The position numbers were made by a program, and so were the translations under genes. DNA of 55,268 nucleotides from a virus. The stretch is taken from IMG/VR virus record IMGVR_UViG_3300036832_001686, positions 1-55,268 of that record; one strand, 5' to 3'. Position 1 is the stretch's first letter, and each line of letters opens with the position of its first letter. Positions 16,247 through 24,832 of this stretch are shown here, piece by piece. Under the pieces are notes generated by a model. That model worked only from the letters and a program-made list of their open reading frames with translations. It had not been told where the DNA came from and did not search any database.

Positions 16247-16612
16247 ATGAGTGAGCTGCAAGTCGTAGAAGAGAATAGTGCCCCTGAAGAACTGAAACCC
16301 GAGGACGATCCTCGGTATTTCATGCTGTCCAAGCCGATTCGGGCCGGCACGCGGACCCTGGATAAATTGCTGATCGATGCGAGCACCCTCGATGGCGTGA
16401 CGTACTTTCAGCTGGTCGAAGAGTGGAACCGGCGCTGGCCTGGCGCGGTGCGCAGGTTCCCCGTCAAATCGCAGGACGACAATTGGTTGATGCTGGTGAT
16501 TGCCAAGCTCAACGATATTCCTCCCGAGGATCTCGCTAAGCTGAATTTCACCGATCTCAATACTCTGTTTCCTCGAAGCTTAGCTTTTCAATTTTCCCAG
16601 AGTCAGAAGTAA
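16247..16612 (+). CDS. tail assembly chaperone (P2 gpE-like), zero-frame product
   Basis: 121 aa. It matches the tail assembly chaperone family: RYFMLSKPIRAGTRTLDKLLI (leL..Pi..g...v..L.lr.P), then EEWNRRWPGAV and a terminal LPRSLAFQF-like stretch. The zero-frame product ends at 16612, but a -1 frame continues and encodes the E' half (see next entry). Chaperones of this pair coat the tape measure before tube polymerisation; the tape measure gene follows directly. Confidence 0.75.
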   Translation: MSELQVVEENSAPEELKPEDDPRYFMLSKPIRAGTRTLDKLLIDASTLDGVTYFQLVEEWNRRWPGAVRRFPVKSQDDNWLMLVIAKLNDIPPEDLAKLNFTDLNTLFPRSLAFQFSQSQK

Positions 16613-16761
16613 AGGACGAAGCTGACACCGATCTGATGAGGAAAGCGTATCTCTTTATGGGGTACCGCTGTCCGCCGCTGAGCTATTGGATGAAAATGCC
16701 CATACGCGATTTTTTTGATTGGTTAACTGTGGCCGGCGAATTCTTTAAAGACGCGATGTGA
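16247..16761 (+). CDS. gpE+E'-type fusion by predicted -1 ribosomal frameshift
   Basis: The -1 frame is open across the end of the chaperone gene and runs to TGA at 16759-16761. It encodes EVKDEADTDLMRKAYLF followed by CPPLSYWMKMPIRDFFDWL, which has the P2 E' pattern (f..pp.el..M.l.el..W). It has no start of its own. Homopyrimidine slips are available in the overlap: GCTTTTC at about 16584-16590 (TTT re-pairs in -1) and ATTTTCCC at about 16591-16598. The exact slip site is not certain. Confidence 0.65.
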
Positions 16762-16762
16762 A

Positions 16763-19129
16763 ATGACTAGAGACCTCCAAGAACTCAAACTCCTGATAAC
16801 CGGGCATACGGACGCCTCGGTCGGCGCGGCCAGCGCTAAAGTCGTCGGTGAAGTCAAAAAGCTGGCAGACAGTTTGGACCGGTTGGCGGGCATCGAAAAA
16901 CAGATTGGTCAGGTCAACATTACTGTTGCCGAGGGATTCAAGAAGATGGGGACCGGCGCCAGGCAAGCCAAAGAAGAATTGACCGGCTTTGAGGCTAGCT
17001 TGAAACGAGTCAAGGAAATTGCGGCCGGCGTTTTCAGCGGCGAAGCGCTCTGGGAAGGATTCAAGACCGGGATTGAAGCGGTCAAAGAAGGCATCGGTGA
17101 AGTCGTTACCCAACTGCAAGAAGCCTCGAAAGCGGCCAGTGATTTCGAGATGGTGCAGAAAGGGATCGGGAACCTGTTACGCGATCAAGCGTATGCCAAC
17201 GCCATGATTGGCCGATTCCAAGAAGTGGCCGTCGGATCTCCCTTCCAAGCGCAAACCCTTTTGGAGACCGCCCGCTCGCTCACCGGTCGCGGCATGCAAA
17301 AGGAAATGCTCGAATCTCGGACCGAAGAGCTCGGGGATATCGTGGCGGGGCTCGGCGGCGGTCCGGATTTAATGGGCCGATTGACGCTTGCCTACGGTGA
17401 GGCTTTCAGTCAGCACCTTGTCGATAAGCGGATCATCAACCAATTCAGCAAGGCTGGTGTCAACATCATGTCCGAGCTGATGAAAGCCTACGGGCTCGAT
17501 CCGAAGTCCGACGCTGACACACAGCGCATGTATAAGATGATCCACGATAAACAGATCACCTTTACCGATATCGACAAAGCGATCTACGAGCTCACGCACA
17601 ACATGGGGCTCTATGCGGACGGTATGAAGAAGCACGCCGACACTGCTCAAGGTGTCTGGACCGGGTTCCTCGATCGGATGCTCTATATCCAGCAGGATCT
17701 CGGCGCCATCGTTAACGATATTTCCATGACGCTCTTAAGCTTGCTGGAGAAAAGCGGATTTTTGAAAGCGTTCGATACCTGGCTAAAAGGTATAAAGAGC
17801 ATGGCGGACAGTATGACCGAGCATTTCAAGCTGTTCGATGGGGGGAAGATTATCTCGTTTTTTCAGACCGTCGGAGATGGCATCCAGCAATTCATGGTGA
17901 AGCTGGGTTTGATCTCGAAAAGCGCAGAATCGAAATATCTCACTAGCGACATTTACGCCTTTGCCGGTCAACGACCGGAGACCTTCGGCAAGCAACATCC
18001 GCAACTAGGCATGGTAACGCCGGCGTGGAAACTCGGAGGGGACTTCGAATCGGCGGGGATCTTACCAGCTGCCGCAAGTCCCGCAGACAAACTGACTACC
18101 TGGTTAGATCAGCTCTCCAATATTCTGGGCAGCATTCAGACGGAGCAGGTCACAAATTTTTTAGAATGTTTGCTGACGATATCTACCGAGATCAAAACCG
18201 ATTACATCGAACCGATCTTTAAATTCTTCAAAGCTGTTGGCGATTTCGGAGATTGGTGCGCCGGACCCGGCCACGATCAAGTCATTGGTTTCTTCAACAC
18301 CATCAAAGATTTCTGGGACAAAATTGTGGGGAAACCAACGCCGATCTCGGCAGCCCGCAGCACTGTGGATATCGACCGGGAGATGGTTAACCAACGGCAA
18401 AGGGAATTGAACGATAAAATTTCAATGGGCTTGCAGAACCAAATCGAGCCCGCCAAAGCCGCTTTAACTCTTGCCCAAGACAAACTCAAAGTTGATACCG
18501 CTTTGCTGACAGTGACAGACTCACTCACAAAAGCTTTCGAAGGTCATAGCCCGGGTCTGATCCCAGCAACCGAGACTGCGACCGCTGCGCTGGATGCATT
18601 TACCCAAACGCTGCTCTCGATGCCGCTGGGTGCCGCGGCGGGCGGCTTTGGTGGTGCGGCTGGCGGCGGTGCTGGCGTCACCGAGTACGGTCCGTCGATC
18701 GATCCGCCAGGGTCTCCTAATTACGATTACAACTCCTATCACCGCATTGGGGCGTGGCCCGGAGTGACTGGTCCGCTTCAGCCCGGCGATGTCGCGCTTG
18801 GCTACGGCGCCCAAGCTCATTACGGGGTGCAGCCAGGGCAATGGTTCACTGACGATCAAGGGCGCCACGTTCGGTTCGCCGATCGCAGCGGAAGCAAGAA
18901 TCCGATGAATGAGGACATCTTCCGGCTTGCGGCTGGCGGCATCGTGCGTCGACCGACGACTGCGCTGATCGGCGAATCCGGACCGGAAGCGGTGGTCCCG
19001 CTGCGTGGTGCCGGCGCCATCGGTCACACCATCAACGTGACGGTCAACGGCTATGGGGATGGCGAACAGATCGCGGAGATGGTCCGCCGCGTTTTGGAAG
19101 AGGAAACGGAACGAACCGGTTCAGTCTGA
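16763..19129 (+). CDS. tail tape measure protein, copy 1
   Basis: 788 aa, starting one base after the E' stop. The N-terminal 120 residues are coiled coil (VVGEVKKLADSLDRLAGIEK, GASLKRVKEIAAGVF-like), followed by a conserved middle (GIGNLLRDQAYAN ... ARSLTGRGMQKEML ... DIDKAIYELT), hydrophobic segments (DISMTLLSLLEKSGFLKAF) and a Gly-rich hinge. The C-terminal 40 residues hold AAGGIVRRPTTALIGESGPE, a common tape measure C-terminal motif. It sets tail length and is ejected with DNA. Copy 2 at 49499-51946 is very similar, most of all in the last 200 residues. Confidence 0.9.
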   Translation: MTRDLQELKLLITGHTDASVGAASAKVVGEVKKLADSLDRLAGIEKQIGQVNITVAEGFKKMGTGARQAKEELTGFEASLKRVKEIAAGVFSGEALWEGFKTGIEAVKEGIGEVVTQLQEASKAASDFEMVQKGIGNLLRDQAYANAMIGRFQEVAVGSPFQAQTLLETARSLTGRGMQKEMLESRTEELGDIVAGLGGGPDLMGRLTLAYGEAFSQHLVDKRIINQFSKAGVNIMSELMKAYGLDPKSDADTQRMYKMIHDKQITFTDIDKAIYELTHNMGLYADGMKKHADTAQGVWTGFLDRMLYIQQDLGAIVNDISMTLLSLLEKSGFLKAFDTWLKGIKSMADSMTEHFKLFDGGKIISFFQTVGDGIQQFMVKLGLISKSAESKYLTSDIYAFAGQRPETFGKQHPQLGMVTPAWKLGGDFESAGILPAAASPADKLTTWLDQLSNILGSIQTEQVTNFLECLLTISTEIKTDYIEPIFKFFKAVGDFGDWCAGPGHDQVIGFFNTIKDFWDKIVGKPTPISAARSTVDIDREMVNQRQRELNDKISMGLQNQIEPAKAALTLAQDKLKVDTALLTVTDSLTKAFEGHSPGLIPATETATAALDAFTQTLLSMPLGAAAGGFGGAAGGGAGVTEYGPSIDPPGSPNYDYNSYHRIGAWPGVTGPLQPGDVALGYGAQAHYGVQPGQWFTDDQGRHVRFADRSGSKNPMNEDIFRLAAGGIVRRPTTALIGESGPEAVVPLRGAGAIGHTINVTVNGYGDGEQIAEMVRRVLEEETERTGSV

Positions 19130-19134
19130 AAGCC

Positions 19135-19755
19135 GTGATGAGTTTGCCGTGCATTGCTTTATCCGAGATCGCGCAAGGCCGGCCTTACCCAATGGGCCCG
19201 GCTTTTAGGTGGGTTTACGAAGATGGCGGACTATCTCGGGAGCAACTCGATATCCTCCTAACCGTGGCCATGCTCCGTCAGCCGGAAACGATTTTAGAGG
19301 TCGGGACTTTCATGGGTCAGACCACCTACGCTTTGGCCGTTGCTTTACCAAAGGCTCATATCTTTACGGTCGATCTGCCTTTAGGGGCGACCGTAGAAGA
19401 TGCTCCCGGCCAGGATAAGCACCTCGTTGAGCGGCGGGATGTCGGGCGGGCGTTTCGCGGGAGTGGATGCGCGGAGCGTATTACCCAATATTTAGAGGAT
19501 ACTCTAACTTGGAATTTTAAGGGGATCGGCTCACCGGATTTTTTCTTTATCGACGGAGCGCATACTTATGAAGCTTGCCGGAACGATTCCGAAAAATCTT
19601 TAGCCCGGGCCACGCCTGGCTCGGTTTTTATTTGGCACGATTACGACGAGCGCCACCCGGGCGTGGTTAGGGTATTAAATGAGTGGCGACAACGGTTAAA
19701 CCGGAACGTGCGGCAATTAGCCGGGACGCCGTTTGCCTATTGGGTCTACTCCTAA
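19135..19755 (+). CDS. class I SAM-dependent methyltransferase (cargo gene)
   Basis: 206 aa; GTG at 19135 or ATG at 19138. Motif I is ILEVGTFMGQTTYALA, then HIFTVDLP (motif II acid), a post-motif region, FFFIDGAHTYEACRNDSEKS and FIWHDYDE, the pattern of the Methyltransf_24 group that often modifies sugars or small molecules. It interrupts the P2-type order between tape measure and gene X, next to two glycosyltransferases on the opposite strand, so surface-glycan modification is a reasonable inference. Confidence 0.8.
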   Translation: MMSLPCIALSEIAQGRPYPMGPAFRWVYEDGGLSREQLDILLTVAMLRQPETILEVGTFMGQTTYALAVALPKAHIFTVDLPLGATVEDAPGQDKHLVERRDVGRAFRGSGCAERITQYLEDTLTWNFKGIGSPDFFFIDGAHTYEACRNDSEKSLARATPGSVFIWHDYDERHPGVVRVLNEWRQRLNRNVRQLAGTPFAYWVYS

Positions 19756-19762
19756 TCGTCAT

Positions 19763-20458
19763 TCATATCGGCAGGACGGGCGCATAGCCGTAATTAGCGG
19801 GCGCGTGAAACTTCTGCAGAGTGCAACTCAATTCTGGTCGGAAAATTAGTTTGCCGCCGGCTTTCTTGAACGCCCAGCAATAGTGCGGATCTTCGCCCCG
19901 AATATCTGGATAGGGAACATTCAAACAGAAGCCAGGCCAATTAATGATGTGCTGGTTACCGGATAAATAAAGGTCACGCGCCCAGCGAGGCGAAGCCCAG
20001 GACTCATACGGCACGCAGAACGGGTGACCGTCAGTCTGGAAGCAACAAACATCGTACCAGCGTTTACCGTCGCTATTGAATGTTCGCCCGCTTAAGAGCA
20101 CGGGTCCCTGGTAACGGATCAATTCGAGTTGCTCAAAAAAATCGTCCGCTGGCAGTGCATCTTCGTCGCCGAACCAAATCCACTCTGGATACGGCGGCAA
20201 CTGATTCTGGATATAAAGCTGGATGGCGCATCGCAGTCGTTCGCGGTTCCGGCCGGTTGCATCATGCGAATCCGGACCTTCCCAAGAATTGATATGAACT
20301 AGCTTGGGCGAACGAATGAAAAAGTTTGCGTGCAAATACCGATTCCGGGGAGTCAATATCCAGACCTTGGTCACTTGAGGAGCCAAAACAATCTTAGTGA
20401 CTACCCGTTCCGACATCGCGGTCAAACCGGTGCCGGCGAGAATGGCGACGTAGATCAT
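19763..20458 (-). CDS. glycosyltransferase-like protein (GT-A fold), cargo gene
   Basis: 231 aa from the ATG at 20458; a TTG at 20488 would add ten residues, but it lies in an inverted repeat. N-terminal KVWILTPRNRYLHANFF and the acidic metal-binding-type WIWFGDEDALP (DxD position) followed by YQGPVLLSGRTF support a GT-A glycosyltransferase, with EDPHYCWAFKKAGG downstream as in family 2-like enzymes. Opposite in strand to the tail genes, so probably separately expressed. Confidence 0.65.
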   Translation of the reverse strand: MIYVAILAGTGLTAMSERVVTKIVLAPQVTKVWILTPRNRYLHANFFIRSPKLVHINSWEGPDSHDATGRNRERLRCAIQLYIQNQLPPYPEWIWFGDEDALPADDFFEQLELIRYQGPVLLSGRTFNSDGKRWYDVCCFQTDGHPFCVPYESWASPRWARDLYLSGNQHIINWPGFCLNVPYPDIRGEDPHYCWAFKKAGGKLIFRPELSCTLQKFHAPANYGYAPVLPI

Positions 20459-20463
20459 AATAG

Positions 20464-20489
20464 TTTGAAAAACATCTTGCGTTTTCAAA
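20464..20489. promoter_or_regulatory. inverted repeat between divergent cargo genes
   Basis: TTTGAAAA (20464-20471) and TTTTCAAA (20482-20489), a perfect 8-bp inverted repeat with a 10-base spacer, between the leftward glycosyltransferase and the rightward secreted-protein gene. Operator-like; no known regulator assigned. Confidence 0.35.
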
Positions 20490-20503
20490 TAAGGATTGTA
20501 TAC

Positions 20504-20875
20504 ATGCGAATGAGAAAAATACTATTGGTTCTATCGAGCATGGCTGGTCTAACGATGGCGGCTCATGCTCAAAACTACGTTACCGGTAGCGGTAACGATT
20601 GGTGGAAACATCTAGAGGATCCAACGCCCGCTCCTGTACAAGTCCAAGGTTACTCCGACGCTGAAAAGGCTTTCAATGCCAATTGGATGAAAATTGCCAA
20701 AGCAAAAGGTTGGATCAGCAAAAATGATCACTGGAGTGATGTCAGCCAAGAACAACGCGAACGAGTGCATGCTTGGTTTTTGGAAGCGCAAGCCCACAAG
20801 CAAGACGCTTTGGACAGCTACAACCGCTTCAACCACACGCACTACAAAAGCTTGGACGAAATTCCTGAGGAATAA
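20504..20875 (+). CDS. secreted small protein with signal peptide
   Basis: 123 aa from the ATG at 20504. Residues 1-24 (MRMRKILLVLSSMAGLTMAA, then HAQ) are a Sec signal peptide with a cleavage site after HAQ or just before. The mature part is helical with Trp/His-rich segments (NDWWKHLEDP, NDHWSDVSQEQRERVHAWFL). No family recognised. A secreted product between tail genes suggests a lysogenic-conversion (moron) function. Confidence 0.65.
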   Translation: MRMRKILLVLSSMAGLTMAAHAQNYVTGSGNDWWKHLEDPTPAPVQVQGYSDAEKAFNANWMKIAKAKGWISKNDHWSDVSQEQRERVHAWFLEAQAHKQDALDSYNRFNHTHYKSLDEIPEE

Positions 20876-20877
20876 AA

Positions 20878-21150
20878 ATGGGTGAACCAAAGCCACGAGG
20901 TGGCCACCGTGCAGGTAGTGGCCGCAAACGGCTAGGGCACGTAGCGTTGACGTTGTATCTGCTACCTGAAGTGGTGGCGGATATTCGCCAAGCTGCGGCG
21001 GAAGCTGGGGTTAGCCCTAGTAAGCTGATTGAGGCGATTTGGAATGCGCGGAGTAGGACTGTCATATTAATAGCAGCCAGTGGTGGAGCTTCGGATAATC
21101 AAACCATCCTGGAATATAAAGCCGAGCGTATCGGTGGTAATACAATTTAG
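20878..21150 (+). CDS. ribbon-helix-helix-like small protein
   Basis: 90 aa, following the secreted protein by two bases. N-terminal basic tail (PRGGHRAGSGRKR) then HVALTLYLLPEVVADIRQAAAEAGVSPSKLIEAI, the strand plus two helices of a CopG/RHH DNA-binding domain. The last 30 codons overlap, tail to tail, the glycosyltransferase gene on the other strand. It could regulate the neighbouring cargo genes. Confidence 0.55.
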   Translation: MGEPKPRGGHRAGSGRKRLGHVALTLYLLPEVVADIRQAAAEAGVSPSKLIEAIWNARSRTVILIAASGGASDNQTILEYKAERIGGNTI

Positions 21151-21739
21151 CGGTGATGCCGCCGATGCTCTCGATCAGATGATAAAAGCAGCTGTCTATG
21201 CAATGGATCTCTTCCATTTGGCGCAATAACGAAACAAAGCCGAGAATGGAACCACCGCGCTCCACCGGACGATAAATCGCTTTGTCCTCGATCCCTTGAT
21301 TAATGAGAAAGCCTCTAGCCGGATCATCATGCACGAAGACTTCGCATTCGATCTTGAGTTGCGGGATAAGCTCGGCCGCTTTTTCCAAAGGAGAGACTAA
21401 CCAGCGCACCGTGTAGGGAATGCCCAGTTGCCGGTAGAACACTACCGGAAACGAAATGTCACTGTGGACTTGGGGATCCGCATAAAAGCCGGTGCGCAAG
21501 ATCGGTCCGTCCACCGATCTGACTAGCTCGCTTTCCGGCGGGATCCCATAGCTATGAGTTCCACGTGGAACAGGGACGACGTAAACACCGGGATACCCGA
21601 CGAAAAAAGAGCGTACACTGGTCTCGTGATGGGCATAGCAGAAGATCCGGACACTGCCGAATTCTTGGGCCAACGTGACGATTGCTCCTGAGAGCAAGAT
21701 TAAGTCGCCTAACCCAATGTGAGAGAAGAGCGTGACCAT
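21062..21739 (-). CDS. GT-B-like glycosyltransferase, short (cargo gene)
   Basis: 225 aa. MVTLFSHIGLGDLILLSGAI resembles the N-terminal glycine loop of heptosyltransferase/GT9-like enzymes (gigD.i...p), and SLLRQMEEIHCIDSCFYHLIESIGG resembles their C-terminal sugar-nucleotide motif (ga.l.i..DSg..Hla.a.g). It is about half the length of the 420-aa enzyme at 33044-34306. It overlaps the RHH gene tail to tail by 89 bases. Confidence 0.6.
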   Translation of the reverse strand: MVTLFSHIGLGDLILLSGAIVTLAQEFGSVRIFCYAHHETSVRSFFVGYPGVYVVPVPRGTHSYGIPPESELVRSVDGPILRTGFYADPQVHSDISFPVVFYRQLGIPYTVRWLVSPLEKAAELIPQLKIECEVFVHDDPARGFLINQGIEDKAIYRPVERGGSILGFVSLLRQMEEIHCIDSCFYHLIESIGGITAKLYYHRYARLYIPGWFDYPKLHHWLLLI

Positions 21740-21750
21740 TGAATCTCCCG

Positions 21751-21757
21751 GTAAGTA
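21751..21757 (+). promoter_or_regulatory. GTAAGTA motif upstream of gene X
   Basis: Exact motif (CCCGGTAAGTAAAT) ending 7 bases before the GTG at 21765, where the tail operon resumes after the cargo patch. Confidence 0.5.
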
Positions 21758-21764
21758 AATCGGA

Positions 21765-21986
21765 GTGTCATTTTTTACTTACCAGAGTGTTGGCGGTGAG
21801 ATGTGGGATCAGATCGCGCTCAAGATCTACGGCTCGGAACGTTATACGAACGTCTTAATGCGAGCCAACCCGACCTTAGCCAGTGTGATCACCTTCGATG
21901 CCGGGATCCCTTTAATCGTGCCGGTGGTCAATGTGAGCTCCAATATCTCGGTCACACCCTGGACCCAAATCCTTTCCGCCGGATGA
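21765..21986 (+). CDS. tail protein X (LysM-like, P2 gpX)
   Basis: 73 aa, GTG start. GGEMWDQIALKIYGSERYTNVLMRANP is the LysM-like gpX pattern (gd.wD.iA...yG.......l...N), followed by FDAGIPLIVPVV. P2 gpX is needed for tail assembly near the hub. ATGA overlap with gene D. Confidence 0.85.
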   Translation: MSFFTYQSVGGEMWDQIALKIYGSERYTNVLMRANPTLASVITFDAGIPLIVPVVNVSSNISVTPWTQILSAG

Positions 21987-22924
21987 ATATTCTCGGTCCA
22001 GCTTTGCAAGGTCTCGTCTCCGAGACGCGCTATGTCTATATCGCTTTCAATGTGCAAGGCATGGACGCCACCGTGGATTTTAATGCTTCGCTGGTCTCTT
22101 TCACCTACCGCGAAGGGATCGAAGTGGGTAAAGAGCCGGCCAATACCGCCGCTGTCGTTTTAGCAGATCCGGAGAGCTTAATCCGCACAAAGTACCGGAT
22201 GGCGGCTGGGCAAACCGTCGGCATCACCTTGAACTCCTTCAATTGGAATTATCCTGGCGAAAAGCTGTCCCGGCCGCTCGGTTACATGGAAATCAAGACC
22301 TACGGGGTCCGCCAGGACAAGCAATCCGGGACCGTCGTCGAGTTTTCCTTAACCACAATTCCCACCACTAGCGACGTACGCTTGACCAAAGCGTCCAAGG
22401 CTTACGAGAACACCACTCTCAAAGCGATCGCCCAGGACGTCGCGAACACGAACCATCTGAAGCTCCAGTTTATGGCGCCGGACCAACCGGAATCGCGCGC
22501 CGACGAGCACAACCATTCCGACATGAAACTGCTTCAGAAGCTGGGCACCCAGCACGATTACCTGGTCCGGACCGAGAACGGCACGCTTTATGTCCAATCC
22601 TATTCGCAACTGGAACAGTCCGCCCCCCAACACACTCTCGTATGTCCTACTCCTGGTAATGTTGGCGGCATCGATAATAAAGGCGGCGTCACTCACTGGG
22701 CATTCAAAGAAGCCTTGGAAGACGCTTATTCGCAGTCCCAGGTCGCGATCAAAGATAACCGGACCGGTAAGACGGTCGCGGCCACCGCTAAGAAAGCCGC
22801 GAGCGCGACTACTAATCCCGGCACTGGGCCAAAGCTGATCTTGAATTCCGGCTACACGGATCCGGACTTTGCTGTTCAGCCATTCAACGTCAGTACCCAA
22901 CTCACGCTCACCCCTGGACAATGA
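21983..22924 (+). CDS. baseplate hub/late control protein D-like, N-terminal portion
   Basis: 313 aa from the ATG at 21983, which overlaps the gpX stop; the frame is open further upstream but inside gpX. FTYREGIEVGKEPANTAAVVLAD and the middle LKAIAQDVANTNHLKLQF and LLQKLGTQHDYLVRTENGTLY follow the P2 gpD / gp27-like hub. The gene ends before the usual last beta domain, which is supplied by the next ORF. Confidence 0.8.
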   Translation: MNILGPALQGLVSETRYVYIAFNVQGMDATVDFNASLVSFTYREGIEVGKEPANTAAVVLADPESLIRTKYRMAAGQTVGITLNSFNWNYPGEKLSRPLGYMEIKTYGVRQDKQSGTVVEFSLTTIPTTSDVRLTKASKAYENTTLKAIAQDVANTNHLKLQFMAPDQPESRADEHNHSDMKLLQKLGTQHDYLVRTENGTLYVQSYSQLEQSAPQHTLVCPTPGNVGGIDNKGGVTHWAFKEALEDAYSQSQVAIKDNRTGKTVAATAKKAASATTNPGTGPKLILNSGYTDPDFAVQPFNVSTQLTLTPGQ

Positions 22925-23523
22925 ACGGCGGAACTCCTGGACTTCCTGATGTCAGTTTATCAGCACCTGGCTTGCCGAATGTGGAGCATTTCGACGCCAC
23001 CAAAGCCAGTGATCTCTCGATCAAGCCGATTGTTCCCGAAACCCATCAAGTGCTCCCGCTTAAACCGAAGGTCACCCCACAGAATAAGCAGGAAACCAAG
23101 CAAGCTCGCCAGGCTAAGGCGCAAGCCACCGCCATTAATAAGCTCCAACAGAAAAACCGCAAATCGCACACCTTCACGATTGTGATTCCTTTTAATCCAG
23201 TGGTGCAGGCCGGTGTCGTTTACAAGCTGACCGGCTTTACCCCAGACGCGGACACAGACACCTGGTTGCTCTACGACGTCGCTCACCGGGTACAAGGTAA
23301 GAGCGGCAGCATCACCACCATGCAATTTCACCATGCTGCCTCCAACGTGGCCACGCCAGGACCGGCCACCTTGCCGGTTAACCGCAAACCGATCACGCCG
23401 GCAACCAGTGCACCGGCGCCAAGTGCTCCCTATGAGCTCCCGCCTATCTCGGTCACACCGATTGCCGGCAGTGTCCCGGTCGGTTCCGGTTCCGGCGGTT
23501 TAACGCTTACCCCATTAACCTAA
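22921..23523 (+). CDS. hub protein D-like, C-terminal portion as a separate ORF
   Basis: 200 aa with ATGA overlap to the previous gene. After a low-complexity Pro/Lys/Gln linker (residues about 40-80), residues 80-145 read FTIVIPFNPVVQAGVVYKLTGF and GKSGSITTMQFH, the terminal beta domain of gpD family proteins. So the hub gene is split into two coupled ORFs, each with an added linker. The C terminus is Ala/Pro/Ser-rich. Confidence 0.65.
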   Translation: MNGGTPGLPDVSLSAPGLPNVEHFDATKASDLSIKPIVPETHQVLPLKPKVTPQNKQETKQARQAKAQATAINKLQQKNRKSHTFTIVIPFNPVVQAGVVYKLTGFTPDADTDTWLLYDVAHRVQGKSGSITTMQFHHAASNVATPGPATLPVNRKPITPATSAPAPSAPYELPPISVTPIAGSVPVGSGSGGLTLTPLT

Positions 23524-24212
23524 TGCAGCAATACACCGATTACGGCTCCCACGGATTCGATGTCACGGCCGAGAATCTGATCCGGTGCGGCACCATCAGC
23601 GATCGCCGGATGACCTCTTACGGTCCAGAAGTCCGCGTTGATTACGATGATCGTGGTGTCACCAGCGCCTGGCTCCCAGTGGCTCAACACGGTTCCAGCG
23701 GGACAAGCATGCACTGGTGTCCGCGTGTTGGCGACAATGTGACTGTCTTGCATTACCCGACCAGGATTGAGCAAGGCGTCGTTCTCTGTTCAACCGCCAC
23801 CGAGAACAACCCGGCATTCTGTCCGCGCTCAATCAACGCCGTGGCCTGTCAGCATTCGGACGGTTCCTACATGGAATATGACCCGGATGCCCAATGCTTT
23901 TCCATGTTAGGCGTTGGCAGCATTTATCTGCACGCCAACGGCGACTACACCATGTATGCCGGCGGTAACGTGATTAAATCCATCGGCGGTAAGCTCACCA
24001 TTACCACGGGAGGAAAGATCGACATTACTGCGGGTGGCCAGATCACGGTCAAAGGTGATCCGATGATTCAGCTCAACGGGGTACAGATCAACACCAACGG
24101 TGACGTATTGATTCCAGGCAAGCTGACGGTCGACGGTCAAACCCTGTTGCAAGGCGGCGGCACGGCCACACCTAGCCTTAAAAACAGCGACGGATCGGGA
24201 GGTGGAAGCTGA
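23523..24212 (+). CDS. baseplate spike protein V (gp5/VgrG-like OB plus beta-helix)
   Basis: 229 aa. The N-terminal GTISDRRMTSYGPEVRVDYDDRG and WCPRVGDNVTVLHYP are the gpV OB domain; the C-terminal half has the repeated strand pattern of the triple beta-helix spike (GGKLTITTGGKIDITAGGQITVKG). It is the membrane-piercing needle, starting on the last base of the D-C gene. No C-terminal iron-binding HxH tip is evident; the tail ends in Gly/Ser. Confidence 0.85.
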   Translation: MQQYTDYGSHGFDVTAENLIRCGTISDRRMTSYGPEVRVDYDDRGVTSAWLPVAQHGSSGTSMHWCPRVGDNVTVLHYPTRIEQGVVLCSTATENNPAFCPRSINAVACQHSDGSYMEYDPDAQCFSMLGVGSIYLHANGDYTMYAGGNVIKSIGGKLTITTGGKIDITAGGQITVKGDPMIQLNGVQINTNGDVLIPGKLTVDGQTLLQGGGTATPSLKNSDGSGGGS

Positions 24213-24832
24213 TGATGGTCGGAATCTACGGCGCTATTCCTTTTGTGGGCGGATTCGGTACCGCAACACCGGTCCAGGAGATCAGCAAGAAACGCAGTGA
24301 AACCTACGCCAGGCATCAGCTGATCAACGGTCTGGATCTGATCGAATCGACCGGCTCGAAACCCATCGAGCTGGATTTCAAAATGCATTTCTGCGCTCCC
24401 TTCACCCTGGATCCGGCGGTGAGTATCTCGATGATTGAAGGCGCGCAAGCCGCTAAAATTCCAATGCCGTTGATGTTCAATGATTGCCCGGTCGGGCGCG
24501 GTCTTCTAACCATGTTTGTAATCGAGGAAGTCGGTTCACAGATGACCAAATGGACCTTCGGCAATCTGGCGGTTTGCTCGATCAATATCCGCTTACTGGA
24601 GTACTCCAACCCGCTAGCCATTGCCGGTCCGTTAAACGCGCTCTTAGGCGCTGGCGCAAACTTTATCAGTGGCCTAGGGGCTGGCATCGCCTCCGGTATC
24701 ACGAGCGCCGTGGGCGGGCTACCTGGGCCCTTCGGCAGTGCCGTAGCCAACGGGATTATTGGCATCACGGCCGCGGCACCGGCCACCATTGCCTCCGCTC
24801 AAAGTGCCGCCTTAGCTCTTACCGGACGTTAG
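24212..24832 (+). CDS. tail protein U-like (P2 gpU)
   Basis: 206 aa. IESTGSKPIELDFKMHFCAPF and ISMIEGAQAAKIPMPLMF, with FVIEEVGSQMTKWTF, follow the P2 gpU family (small tail-completion protein). The C-terminal 80 residues add a Gly/Ala-rich hydrophobic segment (GLGAGIASGITSAVGGLPGP), longer than typical gpU. Confidence 0.65.
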   Translation: MMVGIYGAIPFVGGFGTATPVQEISKKRSETYARHQLINGLDLIESTGSKPIELDFKMHFCAPFTLDPAVSISMIEGAQAAKIPMPLMFNDCPVGRGLLTMFVIEEVGSQMTKWTFGNLAVCSINIRLLEYSNPLAIAGPLNALLGAGANFISGLGAGIASGITSAVGGLPGPFGSAVANGIIGITAAAPATIASAQSAALALTGR

